Shown: in pieces, positions 57,735-64,000 of the stretch
Layout of the letters: every line of letters begins with the position of its first letter
Numbering within the stretch: the stretch's first letter is position 1
Assembly (NCBI GenBank): GCA_040217175.1
Contig: JAVJNT010000002.1
Span: 248,001 to 312,000 of the forward strand
Direction: 5' to 3'
DNA from: Phycisphaerales bacterium
GTDB lineage: Bacteria > Planctomycetota > Phycisphaerae > Phycisphaerales > UBA1924
Length of the DNA stretch: 64,000 nucleotides
Made by a program: the position numbers and the translations under genes
Notes under the pieces: generated by a model
Told to the model about the DNA's origin: nothing
What the model saw: the letters and a program-made list of their open reading frames with translations, nothing else
Databases searched by the model: none

Positions 57735-58700
57735 TTAGAACTCGACCGCCACGTACAGCAGCTCGGGGCGGGAAAGCAGCCGCGGGGCCTCGCTGGGCCT
57801 GGTCCGGACCTCCACCAGCCCCGCCGTCTCCACGGCGCCCGAGGCCAGCAGCGGCAGCGCGTCGGCCACCGACCCGAAGCTCGCCCCGATCAGCTCCAGC
57901 TCCCCGCGCACCACCGGCGTGAGATCGACCAGCGCTCCGCTGACGGGCTCGGCCGCCAGGATGAACGTGCCACGCGGCCGCAGCATGCCCAGGGCGAGGT
58001 CCATCGACGCCGCGCTGCCCACGCAATCGACCACCACGGTCTGATCGCGGCGCCGGCCGACCTCGTCGGCATGGCGGTGCCGCACGCCCCACTTCTCGGC
58101 GCGTCCGAACGCCTCGGGCCGCCAGCCCAGCAACCGAACCGTCGCGTTGAGCTTGGCGATGGTCTGCACGGCCAGCAGCGCCGCGAGGTTGTCGCCCAGC
58201 ACCGTGACGTAGACCTTGCCCTCCATGCGGATCATCCGGGCCGCATGCAGCGCTCGTGCCAGCGGGCCGGCCAGCAGCGCTGCATCGTCCTCGAGTCCTT
58301 CGGGCGCGAGCGCGAGGTTTCGCCACGGCACGGCGACGGTCTGGGCCATGCTGCCGGGCACGCCGCGCATGCCCAGCGTACCACCTTCTCTGCAGTGCTG
58401 GCTCACACCCGCCCGGCACATGTCGCAGGTGCCGCACGCCACGGCGGGCGAACACACGACCCGCGATTTGAGCAATCGCTCGCGGACGCCTTCGGGCGCA
58501 TCATCGGCGACCTCGGAGACGACCCCGACGAGATCACGCCCGAGCACCGAGCCGTCGGGCGCATCGGCCGAGGCCGAACGCACCGAAGCCGGCACGTCGC
58601 CGGCCAGCCGAACGCGCACGAGCGCCTCGCCCGCGCCGCACGAGGGCTGCCCGAGATCGGACAACACGGGTTGGTTCTGGCGGGCGACGATCGCGTCCAA
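57735..58700 (-). CDS. MDR (alcohol dehydrogenase-like) protein lacking catalytic-zinc ligands
   Basis: 321-residue medium-chain dehydrogenase/reductase family protein. The structural zinc site is intact (CGTCDMCRAGVSQHC, about 89-103). The catalytic zinc ligands are missing: where GHE is expected there is GRDLVGVVSEV, and no cysteine is found near residue 37. A Rossmann-type segment (VYVTVLGDNLAALLAVQTI, with GDN in place of GxG) follows, and later VVDCVGSAAS. It is probably not a zinc-dependent dehydrogenase; activity is uncertain. It starts at TTG 58700 and follows the HEAT-repeat gene by 33 nt. Confidence 0.8.
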   Translation of the reverse strand: MDAIVARQNQPVLSDLGQPSCGAGEALVRVRLAGDVPASVRSASADAPDGSVLGRDLVGVVSEVADDAPEGVRERLLKSRVVCSPAVACGTCDMCRAGVSQHCREGGTLGMRGVPGSMAQTVAVPWRNLALAPEGLEDDAALLAGPLARALHAARMIRMEGKVYVTVLGDNLAALLAVQTIAKLNATVRLLGWRPEAFGRAEKWGVRHRHADEVGRRRDQTVVVDCVGSAASMDLALGMLRPRGTFILAAEPVSGALVDLTPVVRGELELIGASFGSVADALPLLASGAVETAGLVEVRTRPSEAPRLLSRPELLYVAVEF

Positions 58701-58733
58701 GGAGGGCTCCGGGGCTACGCCCGTGTCATCGGC

Positions 58734-59528
58734 CTACTGGGGCGTTCGGGTCAAGCCAATGGGCGTCGAACTCGTCTCGTTGGGCGGCAAGGGCATCCAG
58801 GGCAGGTACTCCCACCAGGCGCGCGACCTGCTAAACACCGGATAGACGTAGTCTTGCTGGTCCGCGAACCAAGAGCCGTTTTCGTCGATCCAGCTCTGCC
58901 ACGCGATGAAGTCGAGCCCGAAGTCTTGTCCCGTCAACAGCTCGAGCGAGCGCACGACCGAGGCGTGCACGGCCAGGCTCTGCTCGGTCTCGGACCGCAG
59001 CGACGCGACCAGCCCCACGACCACGTCGCTCTGGGGGTACTGGCCCAGCGCCAGCGCCGCCTCGACGCGCACGTTCTGGTCGGGCTCGGTCGTCGGCTCG
59101 ATCAACTCGAGCAGGCGATCGGTCGCCTCGGGCTCATGGATGCGTTGCAGCCCCGTGGCCGCCGACCGGCGCACGATCGGCTCCGGGTCGTTCAGCGCCG
59201 CGGCCAGCAGCGCCCCGTCGGCCGCCACGCCGTGGACGCCCAGCCCGCGCGCCGCGGCCGCCCGGACTGCGGCGTACTCGTCGTCGAGGTTGTCCCGGAA
59301 GATCTCCAGGATGCGGTCGTCCGGCTCGAGCAATTCCATCGTCAGCCGAACCGTGCCACGATACCGGGCGTCGGGGTCGTACGGATCCCGGGCCAGCTCG
59401 GCCGGATTAGCCTGTGGCGTGTTCAGGAATCGATTCACGATGCTCTCTTCGCCCACCTGGATGCCGCCGCAGCCCGTGAGCGCGAGCGTGCAGATCGAGA
59501 CAACCAAGGCTCCCAGGACGCGATCCAT
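58734..59528 (-). CDS. HEAT-repeat lipoprotein
   Basis: 264-residue lipoprotein: signal MDRVLGALVVSICTLALTGC with lipobox LTGC. The middle (about 75-200) is a run of helical HEAT-type repeats (EYAAVRAAAARGLGVHG, EPIVRRSAATGLQRIHEP, NVRVEAALALGQYP, AVHASVVRSLELLTG). The C-terminal 60 residues are Trp/Pro-rich (WQSWIDENGSWFADQQDY). It may be a scaffold in the envelope. Its start overlaps the divergent lipoprotein gene on the plus strand. Confidence 0.82.
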   Translation of the reverse strand: MDRVLGALVVSICTLALTGCGGIQVGEESIVNRFLNTPQANPAELARDPYDPDARYRGTVRLTMELLEPDDRILEIFRDNLDDEYAAVRAAAARGLGVHGVAADGALLAAALNDPEPIVRRSAATGLQRIHEPEATDRLLELIEPTTEPDQNVRVEAALALGQYPQSDVVVGLVASLRSETEQSLAVHASVVRSLELLTGQDFGLDFIAWQSWIDENGSWFADQQDYVYPVFSRSRAWWEYLPWMPLPPNETSSTPIGLTRTPQ

Positions 59529-60213
59529 CGCTCATGCTATCGGCCTGGCCGCCGTCGTGTTCGCCACGGGATGCACGTCGATGCCGAGGCCCACGGGCAC
59601 GCTGGCGGGACTGGAGGCCGACTGGTTCTATCTGCCGGGCCCATACAGCTCCGTGCGGTCGACCGACGACGGCTCGGAGCGGGCCACGGTTTCCGCCGAG
59701 CGCGACGGCGCCTGGACCGTCGCCATCGGAGATCCCCCCACCACCATCGAGGTCGAACGCCTGCCCGACGGCCGGCCCGCGACCGCCAGCATCGCCAACC
59801 CCGAGCGCAACGAGACGGTGGTGTTCGACCCGCCCCTTGCGCTCGTCCCCGCACCGGAGCAGCCCACGCCGGCCGCCGAGTCCGTCGACGTCACGCTCTA
59901 CCGCGGGCTCATCGTGCAGGAGGGCCAGCGGCCGACCCGAACGGGCACCGCGACGCGAACGTTCTTTGCCGTCGAGCCTGCGACCTGGGTGTTCGAGGGA
60001 CGCGAAGTGCCGGCCCAGCGCATGGCCCACGAACTCTTGCTCGACTTCGGCGCCGCCAAGGTGCGTCAGCGTTACGACAGCCTCGCCGTAGAGGGACGCG
60101 GCATCGTCCGGCAGGAGATGATCGAGCGAGTGACGTTCCTCGGCGTCCGCGTCGACGGCCGGACCGAGACCTTCGAGATCACGAGCTTCGTCGAGGAGCG
60201 CTCAGTGCCCTAG
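59488..60213 (+). CDS. Lipoprotein of unknown function
   Basis: About 241-residue predicted lipoprotein; the segment HAIGLAAVVFATGC is a clear hydrophobic region and lipobox. The mature part is rich in beta strands (TVSAERDGAWTVAIGDPPTT, VTLYRGLIVQEGQRPTRTGT) without recognised homology. The start is uncertain: no ATG near the signal is in frame, and GTG 59488 or ATG 59461 would give a basic n-region but lies inside the 5' end of the divergent HEAT-repeat gene. Its stop overlaps the convergent gene at 60210 by 4 bp. Confidence 0.6.
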   Translation: MQIETTKAPRTRSIAHAIGLAAVVFATGCTSMPRPTGTLAGLEADWFYLPGPYSSVRSTDDGSERATVSAERDGAWTVAIGDPPTTIEVERLPDGRPATASIANPERNETVVFDPPLALVPAPEQPTPAAESVDVTLYRGLIVQEGQRPTRTGTATRTFFAVEPATWVFEGREVPAQRMAHELLLDFGAAKVRQRYDSLAVEGRGIVRQEMIERVTFLGVRVDGRTETFEITSFVEERSVP

Positions 60214-60947
60214 AAGAGCTGGTCGCCGGGCGTCCGGAAGCCCACGGGGCGATCGAAGATCTCGCGCATGATGATGGCCTGCTTCAGGTCGATGCCGCGT
60301 GCGGTCAGCGGTGCCGAGCGGTTGCGCCCGCCAACGGCGATCGGAGCCTCGACCGGTCGGTTCTCGGCCCGGCGCTTGGCCGCGATGACGTCGGTGATGA
60401 CGGTCTGCTGCACGGGTGCCTGCGTCGGGTCGGCGGGCCGCGTCGCGGGGATCGGTCGCGGCCGATCACGCTGGGCGCCGCGGTTGGACGGCCGCTGCGC
60501 CGGCGTCCGCTGCTGCTGAGACCGCTGCGGTTGCTGCGGCTGGGGACGCGAGCGTTGCTGACGCTGTTGTTGCTGTTCCTGCTGGCGGCGTCGCTGGGCC
60601 TCGATGGCCTCGCGTCGGCGGCGGAGCTGCTCTTCCAGGTCTTGACGCTTGGAGGCGGCGCGCTGTTGCTGTTCTTGCTGGCGACGACGGGCGAGTTCTT
60701 CGAGCCGCTCCCTGGGCGTCTCCTGCTGGGGGACGCGTGGCTGCGTCGCGCCGGGCACCGGCTGGGGCTGCGGCGTCTCGACGCGCCCGGTCCGCAGCGC
60801 CTCGAGCTTGGCCTTCTGGCGGGCCGAGTCGGCCTGCTTCTTCTCCTGGGCCGACTTGAGCTGCTGCAGCAGCCAGCCCAGGCCCGAGATCCCGAACGAG
60901 AGCGCGATGATGATGATGCCGAAGTTGTTCTGGATCCACTGCCACAT
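60210..60947 (-). CDS. Membrane-anchored Gln/Arg-rich coiled-coil protein
   Basis: 245-residue protein not recognised. One N-terminal helix (about 8-27, FGIIIIALSFGISGLGWLLQ) anchors it. A long Gln/Arg/Pro-rich, partly coiled-coil stretch follows (about 30-190), then a compact C-terminal segment DLKQAIIMREIFDRPVGFR that looks conserved and could be the functional peptide. The low-complexity part warns against homology by composition. It follows the ABC ATPase gene with a 9-nt gap. Confidence 0.65.
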   Translation of the reverse strand: MWQWIQNNFGIIIIALSFGISGLGWLLQQLKSAQEKKQADSARQKAKLEALRTGRVETPQPQPVPGATQPRVPQQETPRERLEELARRRQQEQQQRAASKRQDLEEQLRRRREAIEAQRRRQQEQQQQRQQRSRPQPQQPQRSQQQRTPAQRPSNRGAQRDRPRPIPATRPADPTQAPVQQTVITDVIAAKRRAENRPVEAPIAVGGRNRSAPLTARGIDLKQAIIMREIFDRPVGFRTPGDQLF

Positions 60948-60956
60948 GACCGAACC

Positions 60957-61799
60957 CTAGTCAGAAGCCCGCACCGATGATGCCAGGCGCGGGAGAGCCA
61001 CCGTTCGCCCGCCGTCGACGCTCGAGAAGCGCTCGAAGGCGGCCCCGAACACGCCCTGCAACGCCTCCGGATCGCTCAGGCCTTCGGCGGCCAGCGGCGT
61101 CACGCTCCCATCATCGGCGATCGCGAGCCCAGAGTCCGCCACGGCCGCCGCCCACGGCAGGTCGTGGGCCGCCACCAGCACCGCCAGCCCGCGCCCGGCC
61201 AGCTCTCGAAGCGTCTCGATCAGCCGGCCGGCGTGCCGGGTGTCGAGCGAGCTCGCCGGCTCGTCGGCCAGCAGCACCTTGCCGCGCAGGTCGCCGGTCC
61301 CGAGCTGCGCGAGCGCTCGGGCGATGGTGGCGCGCTGCTGCTGGCCCACGCTCAGCCTGGGCATCGCCGCTTCCGCGTGCCCCGCGAGGTCCATCGCCTC
61401 GATGGCGTGCTCCACGGGCTGGCCCGAGCTCCGCCGCCCCGCCGCGTACGCCCCGAAGCCCACGTACTCGCAGACCGTGAAGGCGAAGGCCAGGCTCGTC
61501 CGTTGGGGCGCCAGCGCCAGCCGCTGGGCCCGCGGCCGCTCGCCCAGCCTGCCGATGGCCGTCCCGCCGACCTCCACCGAACCCGAAGCCGGTATCAGGA
61601 CGCCCGCCAGCAAGCGCAACAGCGTCGATTTGCCCGAGCCGTTGGGGCCGACGAGCGCGACGATCCGGCCGGGCAAGAGCTCCGCGTCGACCGGGCCGAG
61701 CACCCGTGCTTGCCGGGGATACCGGTGCGTCAGCCCGCGGGCCCGCAGGCTGGCTCGCGGGCTCTCTGGGGTCTTCACGCTGGCACTTTCGCTCGCCAC
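60957..61799 (-). CDS. ABC transporter ATP-binding protein (FecE/HmuV-like)
   Basis: 280-residue ATPase. Walker A GPNGSGKSTLL, Q-loop LALAPQRTSLAFAFTV, signature LSVGQQQRATIARAL, Walker B VLLADEPASSLD and the H-loop in VLVAAHDLPWA are all intact, so it should hydrolyse ATP. The sequence is closest in type to iron-siderophore, heme or B12 importers. No permease or binding protein gene is in the window, so it is either an orphan or works with subunits encoded elsewhere. The tail after residue 230 is longer than usual. Confidence 0.9.
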   Translation of the reverse strand: MASESASVKTPESPRASLRARGLTHRYPRQARVLGPVDAELLPGRIVALVGPNGSGKSTLLRLLAGVLIPASGSVEVGGTAIGRLGERPRAQRLALAPQRTSLAFAFTVCEYVGFGAYAAGRRSSGQPVEHAIEAMDLAGHAEAAMPRLSVGQQQRATIARALAQLGTGDLRGKVLLADEPASSLDTRHAGRLIETLRELAGRGLAVLVAAHDLPWAAAVADSGLAIADDGSVTPLAAEGLSDPEALQGVFGAAFERFSSVDGGRTVALPRLASSVRASD

Positions 61800-61891
61800 G
61801 CTCCTACGCTAGTGGCCCTCGGCAAGCCGGGGATGGGTTTTCAGCACTTGTTCAGCGGGGTCGCCGCTCGATCCCGCCTCGGAGGCCGGCC

Positions 61892-62896
61892 ATGGACCAG
61901 CAGCGCAACGGCAGCACCACCCAGCCCAAGGGCACCATCGCCGTGACGGGCGCGACGGGCTTCGTCGGCGGCCACGTGGTGCGCGCCCTGCTCGACCGCG
62001 GGTACGAGGTCCGGGCCCTGAGCCACTCGCATAAGGACATCGCCGACCTTCGCGATCGCAACGCCGTCGCCGTCACCGTGGGCGACATCAACGACGCGGG
62101 CGTGCTCAACGAGCTGGTCCGCGGCTGCACTGCGGTGATCCATCTGGTCGGCATCATCCGCGAGGCCAAGAACAAGCGCTTCGAGACGCTGCACGTCGAG
62201 GGCACGCGCAGCATCGTCAAGGCGTGCCAGCGGAATGGCATCGAACGCTACGTGCACATGTCCGCGCTCGGCGTCAGCGACGAGTCCAAGACCGAGTATC
62301 AGAAGACCAAGTTCAAGGCCGAGCAAGAGGTCCGCGCGTCGGGCCTCGATTGGACCATCTTCCGGCCCTCGCTCATCCACGGCCCGGGCGGCGAGTTTAC
62401 GGAGATGATGGCCCAGTGGAGCCGCGGCGAGATCGCACCCTGGATCGGCATGCCCTACTTCCGGCGTCCCGAGACCGAGCAGCGCGTGCCGCTGGGCGGC
62501 GTCACCTATGTCGACCCCGAGGTCCAGCCCGTCATCGTGACCGACGTGGCGGGCTTCTTCGTCGACGCCCTGGAGCGCCAGGAGACCATCGGCGAGATCT
62601 TCAACCTCGTCGGTTCCGAGCGGCTCACGTGGCCGGCCATGCTTGAGTACGTCCACGAGCACGTGCCCCATGCGAAGGAGGGCGTTGCACCGCTGTGGGC
62701 GCCCGCCGACATCGCTGCCCTGCAGGCCAAGGCCGCGCACTTCGTGGGCTTGGGCGGGCTGCTTCCATTCGATGAGGGCATGGCCACCATGGGCGCCGAC
62801 GACTCGACCTCCTCGCTCGAACGCGTCGAGGCCTACTTCGATCGCCAGCCGAAGCCGTTCCGCGAGTCGTTCTCGGTCTACGCGGGCAAGCTCTAG
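61892..62896 (+). CDS. NAD(P)-binding SDR protein, NDUFA9-like
   Basis: 334-residue atypical short-chain dehydrogenase. The nucleotide motif is VTGATGFVGGHVVRALLDRG (about 18-37); HLVGIIREAKNKRFETLHVEGT and YQKTKFKAEQEVRASGLDW are typical of the complex I NDUFA9-like and NmrA-like subgroup, in which the active-site Tyr-x-x-x-Lys is often replaced; here it reads YQKTKFKAE. Function is probably NADPH binding or quinone-related, not a defined reaction. ATG 61892 follows a good GGAGG site. Confidence 0.88.
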   Translation: MDQQRNGSTTQPKGTIAVTGATGFVGGHVVRALLDRGYEVRALSHSHKDIADLRDRNAVAVTVGDINDAGVLNELVRGCTAVIHLVGIIREAKNKRFETLHVEGTRSIVKACQRNGIERYVHMSALGVSDESKTEYQKTKFKAEQEVRASGLDWTIFRPSLIHGPGGEFTEMMAQWSRGEIAPWIGMPYFRRPETEQRVPLGGVTYVDPEVQPVIVTDVAGFFVDALERQETIGEIFNLVGSERLTWPAMLEYVHEHVPHAKEGVAPLWAPADIAALQAKAAHFVGLGGLLPFDEGMATMGADDSTSSLERVEAYFDRQPKPFRESFSVYAGKL

Positions 62897-63091
62897 CACT
62901 CGAAAACCCTGAGAAAGCTCCAGAAACCCGGGCGATTCTCACGTCCGCCAACCCTGGCAAGGTGCGCTGGTCGAGCCACGCGTGCCGGTCATGCACGCGC
63001 GTTATCGAAATGCCGCGCGGCCACGCATGCCACCGCCTCGGCTCAATCGCAAGTTGTCCCTGGCAGCGACCGATGCCCATAGGAGACCCGG

Positions 63092-64000
63092 ATGCCTTCA
63101 GGAGCCAACGTGGTGTGTGACACCCCCCTCTCGCAACTTCGTGCGGCAACGCCCGCCGTGGTGATGACCCTCAACCGCAAGGGCATCACGACCGTCGGTG
63201 AGTTGCTCGCCGCGTCGTTCGACGAGGTCGCGTACCAGCTCGACAGCTTCGACGACGCCGAAGTCCTCATCGACGAGGCCAAGCAGGTCGCCGAGAGCGG
63301 GGCGTCCGGCAACGAAGAAGCGGGCGACCAGCCGACCACTCAAAATGCCGACCAATCCGACGCGCAGGAGGATGACTCGATGGACCAGCAGGGCGACAAG
63401 GATCAAGGCCGCGACCCTAAGGCCAGCAATCAACCCAAGCCCACGCCGCCCCCAACGCCCAAGCCCACCAGCGGACAGGTCGGCCTGGCAACCGCGATGC
63501 AAGCGGTGCTCAGCCTGGACGGCGGCGCCTTTGCGTCGATGGAGGCGTCCTCGGCCGCTGCGCAGCGGCTCGCCGCCGCGGCCCTCATCATCCAGCACGG
63601 CGGCGGCGAGGACGAGGCCGTCGCCAGCGGCCTGCTCGACACCATCGATCCCAGCGCGCCCTGCGTGGACCGCAACGACGCCACCGTGCGCTTTGGCGAG
63701 CCCGCCGTCGACCTGCTCGAGCGCGCCGAGCTCCTGCTCACCGTGCCCATGAGCCCCAGCGGAAAGCCCTCGAACGTCCACGCCAAGCTGGTCGAGGTAG
63801 CCGACGCCTCGGCCCTGCTCGTCGCCACGTGCGGCGCCGTGGCGGCAGCCCGGGCCGTCCTTGCCCGCTACCAGAGCTCGGGCGACCAGGCGTGGAGCCT
63901 CTTCAAGGGCGGCCGGGACTTCGCCGTCTGGTACTTCGGCTCGATCTGCAAGGCCCTCGGCCCGGCGCTCAAGAAGTCGGGTAAGGAGAGCCTGGGCCAC
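63092..64000 (+). CDS. Helix-hairpin-helix protein with HD-like C-domain (partial)
   Basis: The gene runs off the right edge with no stop; 303 residues are visible. ATG 63092 is preceded by AGGAG. Residues 12-60 (LSQLRAATPAVVMTLNRKG, then TTVGELLAASFDEV) resemble the helix-hairpin-helix of the RNA polymerase alpha C-terminal domain. A Gln/Asp/Pro-rich linker follows (about 68-128). Residues 130-280 recall HD-type phosphohydrolase folds (AAALIIQHGGGEDEAVASGL, VRFGEPAVDLLERAELLL, HAKLVEVADASALLVATCG), but the HD pair appears as DTID, so catalysis is doubtful. Function unknown. Confidence 0.6.
   Translation, partial: MPSGANVVCDTPLSQLRAATPAVVMTLNRKGITTVGELLAASFDEVAYQLDSFDDAEVLIDEAKQVAESGASGNEEAGDQPTTQNADQSDAQEDDSMDQQGDKDQGRDPKASNQPKPTPPPTPKPTSGQVGLATAMQAVLSLDGGAFASMEASSAAAQRLAAAALIIQHGGGEDEAVASGLLDTIDPSAPCVDRNDATVRFGEPAVDLLERAELLLTVPMSPSGKPSNVHAKLVEVADASALLVATCGAVAAARAVLARYQSSGDQAWSLFKGGRDFAVWYFGSICKALGPALKKSGKESLGH

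Overview
The window is GC-rich, gene-dense bacterial DNA. The set of genes best fits a marine, flagellated member of the Planctomycetota, probably Phycisphaerae-like. The pointers are a prepilin-type signal on a large secreted protein, many small unassigned lipoproteins, tandem thioredoxin-fold and Q/R-rich membrane proteins, and PomA/PomB-like stator sequences. This lineage call is inference; no 16S rRNA or other phylogenetic marker was compared.

Layout. 1-19.2 kb is housekeeping: the end of asnB, an MscS channel, a DUF481 outer-membrane protein, a Tat-type lipoprotein amidase, a YggS-type PLP protein, a peroxiredoxin, a PqqB-like metallo-hydrolase, a CAU-anticodon tRNA, a CHASE histidine kinase with two receiver-only regulators, an HglS/YdcJ-type protein, an M24 aminopeptidase, prfA, nadD, metK, purM and a prepilin-like gene behind a structured leader. 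19.3-21.1 kb holds folK and a translationally coupled secreted protein.

21.2-48.7 kb is one long leftward flagellar cluster. In transcription order it reads flgN-like, histidine kinase, NtrC-type activator, flgB, flgC, fliE, fliF, fliG, fliH, fliI, fliJ, ylxF/motE-like, fliK, flgD, a TIGR02530-like gene, flgE, flbD, motA, motB, fliL, fliN, fliO, fliP, fliQ, fliR, flhB, flhA, flhF, flhG, a small membrane protein, and a FliA/WhiG sigma factor. The order from flgB to the sigma factor closely follows the Bacillus fla/che operon, with motAB inserted and with fliM and all che genes missing. The cluster encodes the MS/C ring, export gate, ATPase, rod, hook, stator, and the FlhF/FlhG placement pair. 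No filament, cap, hook-filament junction, P/L-ring or chemotaxis gene is in the window. Gene overlaps of 1-4 nt suggest tight translational coupling.

48.8-56.6 kb carries a phosphoesterase, a Ser/Thr kinase, a second amidase, a small lipoprotein next to a perfect inverted repeat, two SpoU-class RNA methyltransferases, a cysteine-free tandem thioredoxin-fold protein, uppP and a small membrane protein. 56.6-57.7 kb is an AT-richer islet with a DUF3800 gene and, just beyond it on the other strand, a compact unit of sigma70-type promoter, folded RNA and U-tract terminator that I propose is a small RNA of about 56 nt. 57.7-64 kb has an MDR protein without catalytic-zinc ligands, HEAT-repeat and other lipoproteins, an orphan ABC ATPase, an NDUFA9-like SDR and the start of a helix-hairpin-helix/HD-like protein running off the right edge.

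The best leads for something new are the candidate small RNA beside DUF3800 (57547-57637), the three-hairpin leader of the prepilin-like gene (17651-17871), and the missing fliM with an extended FliN (31170-31980).
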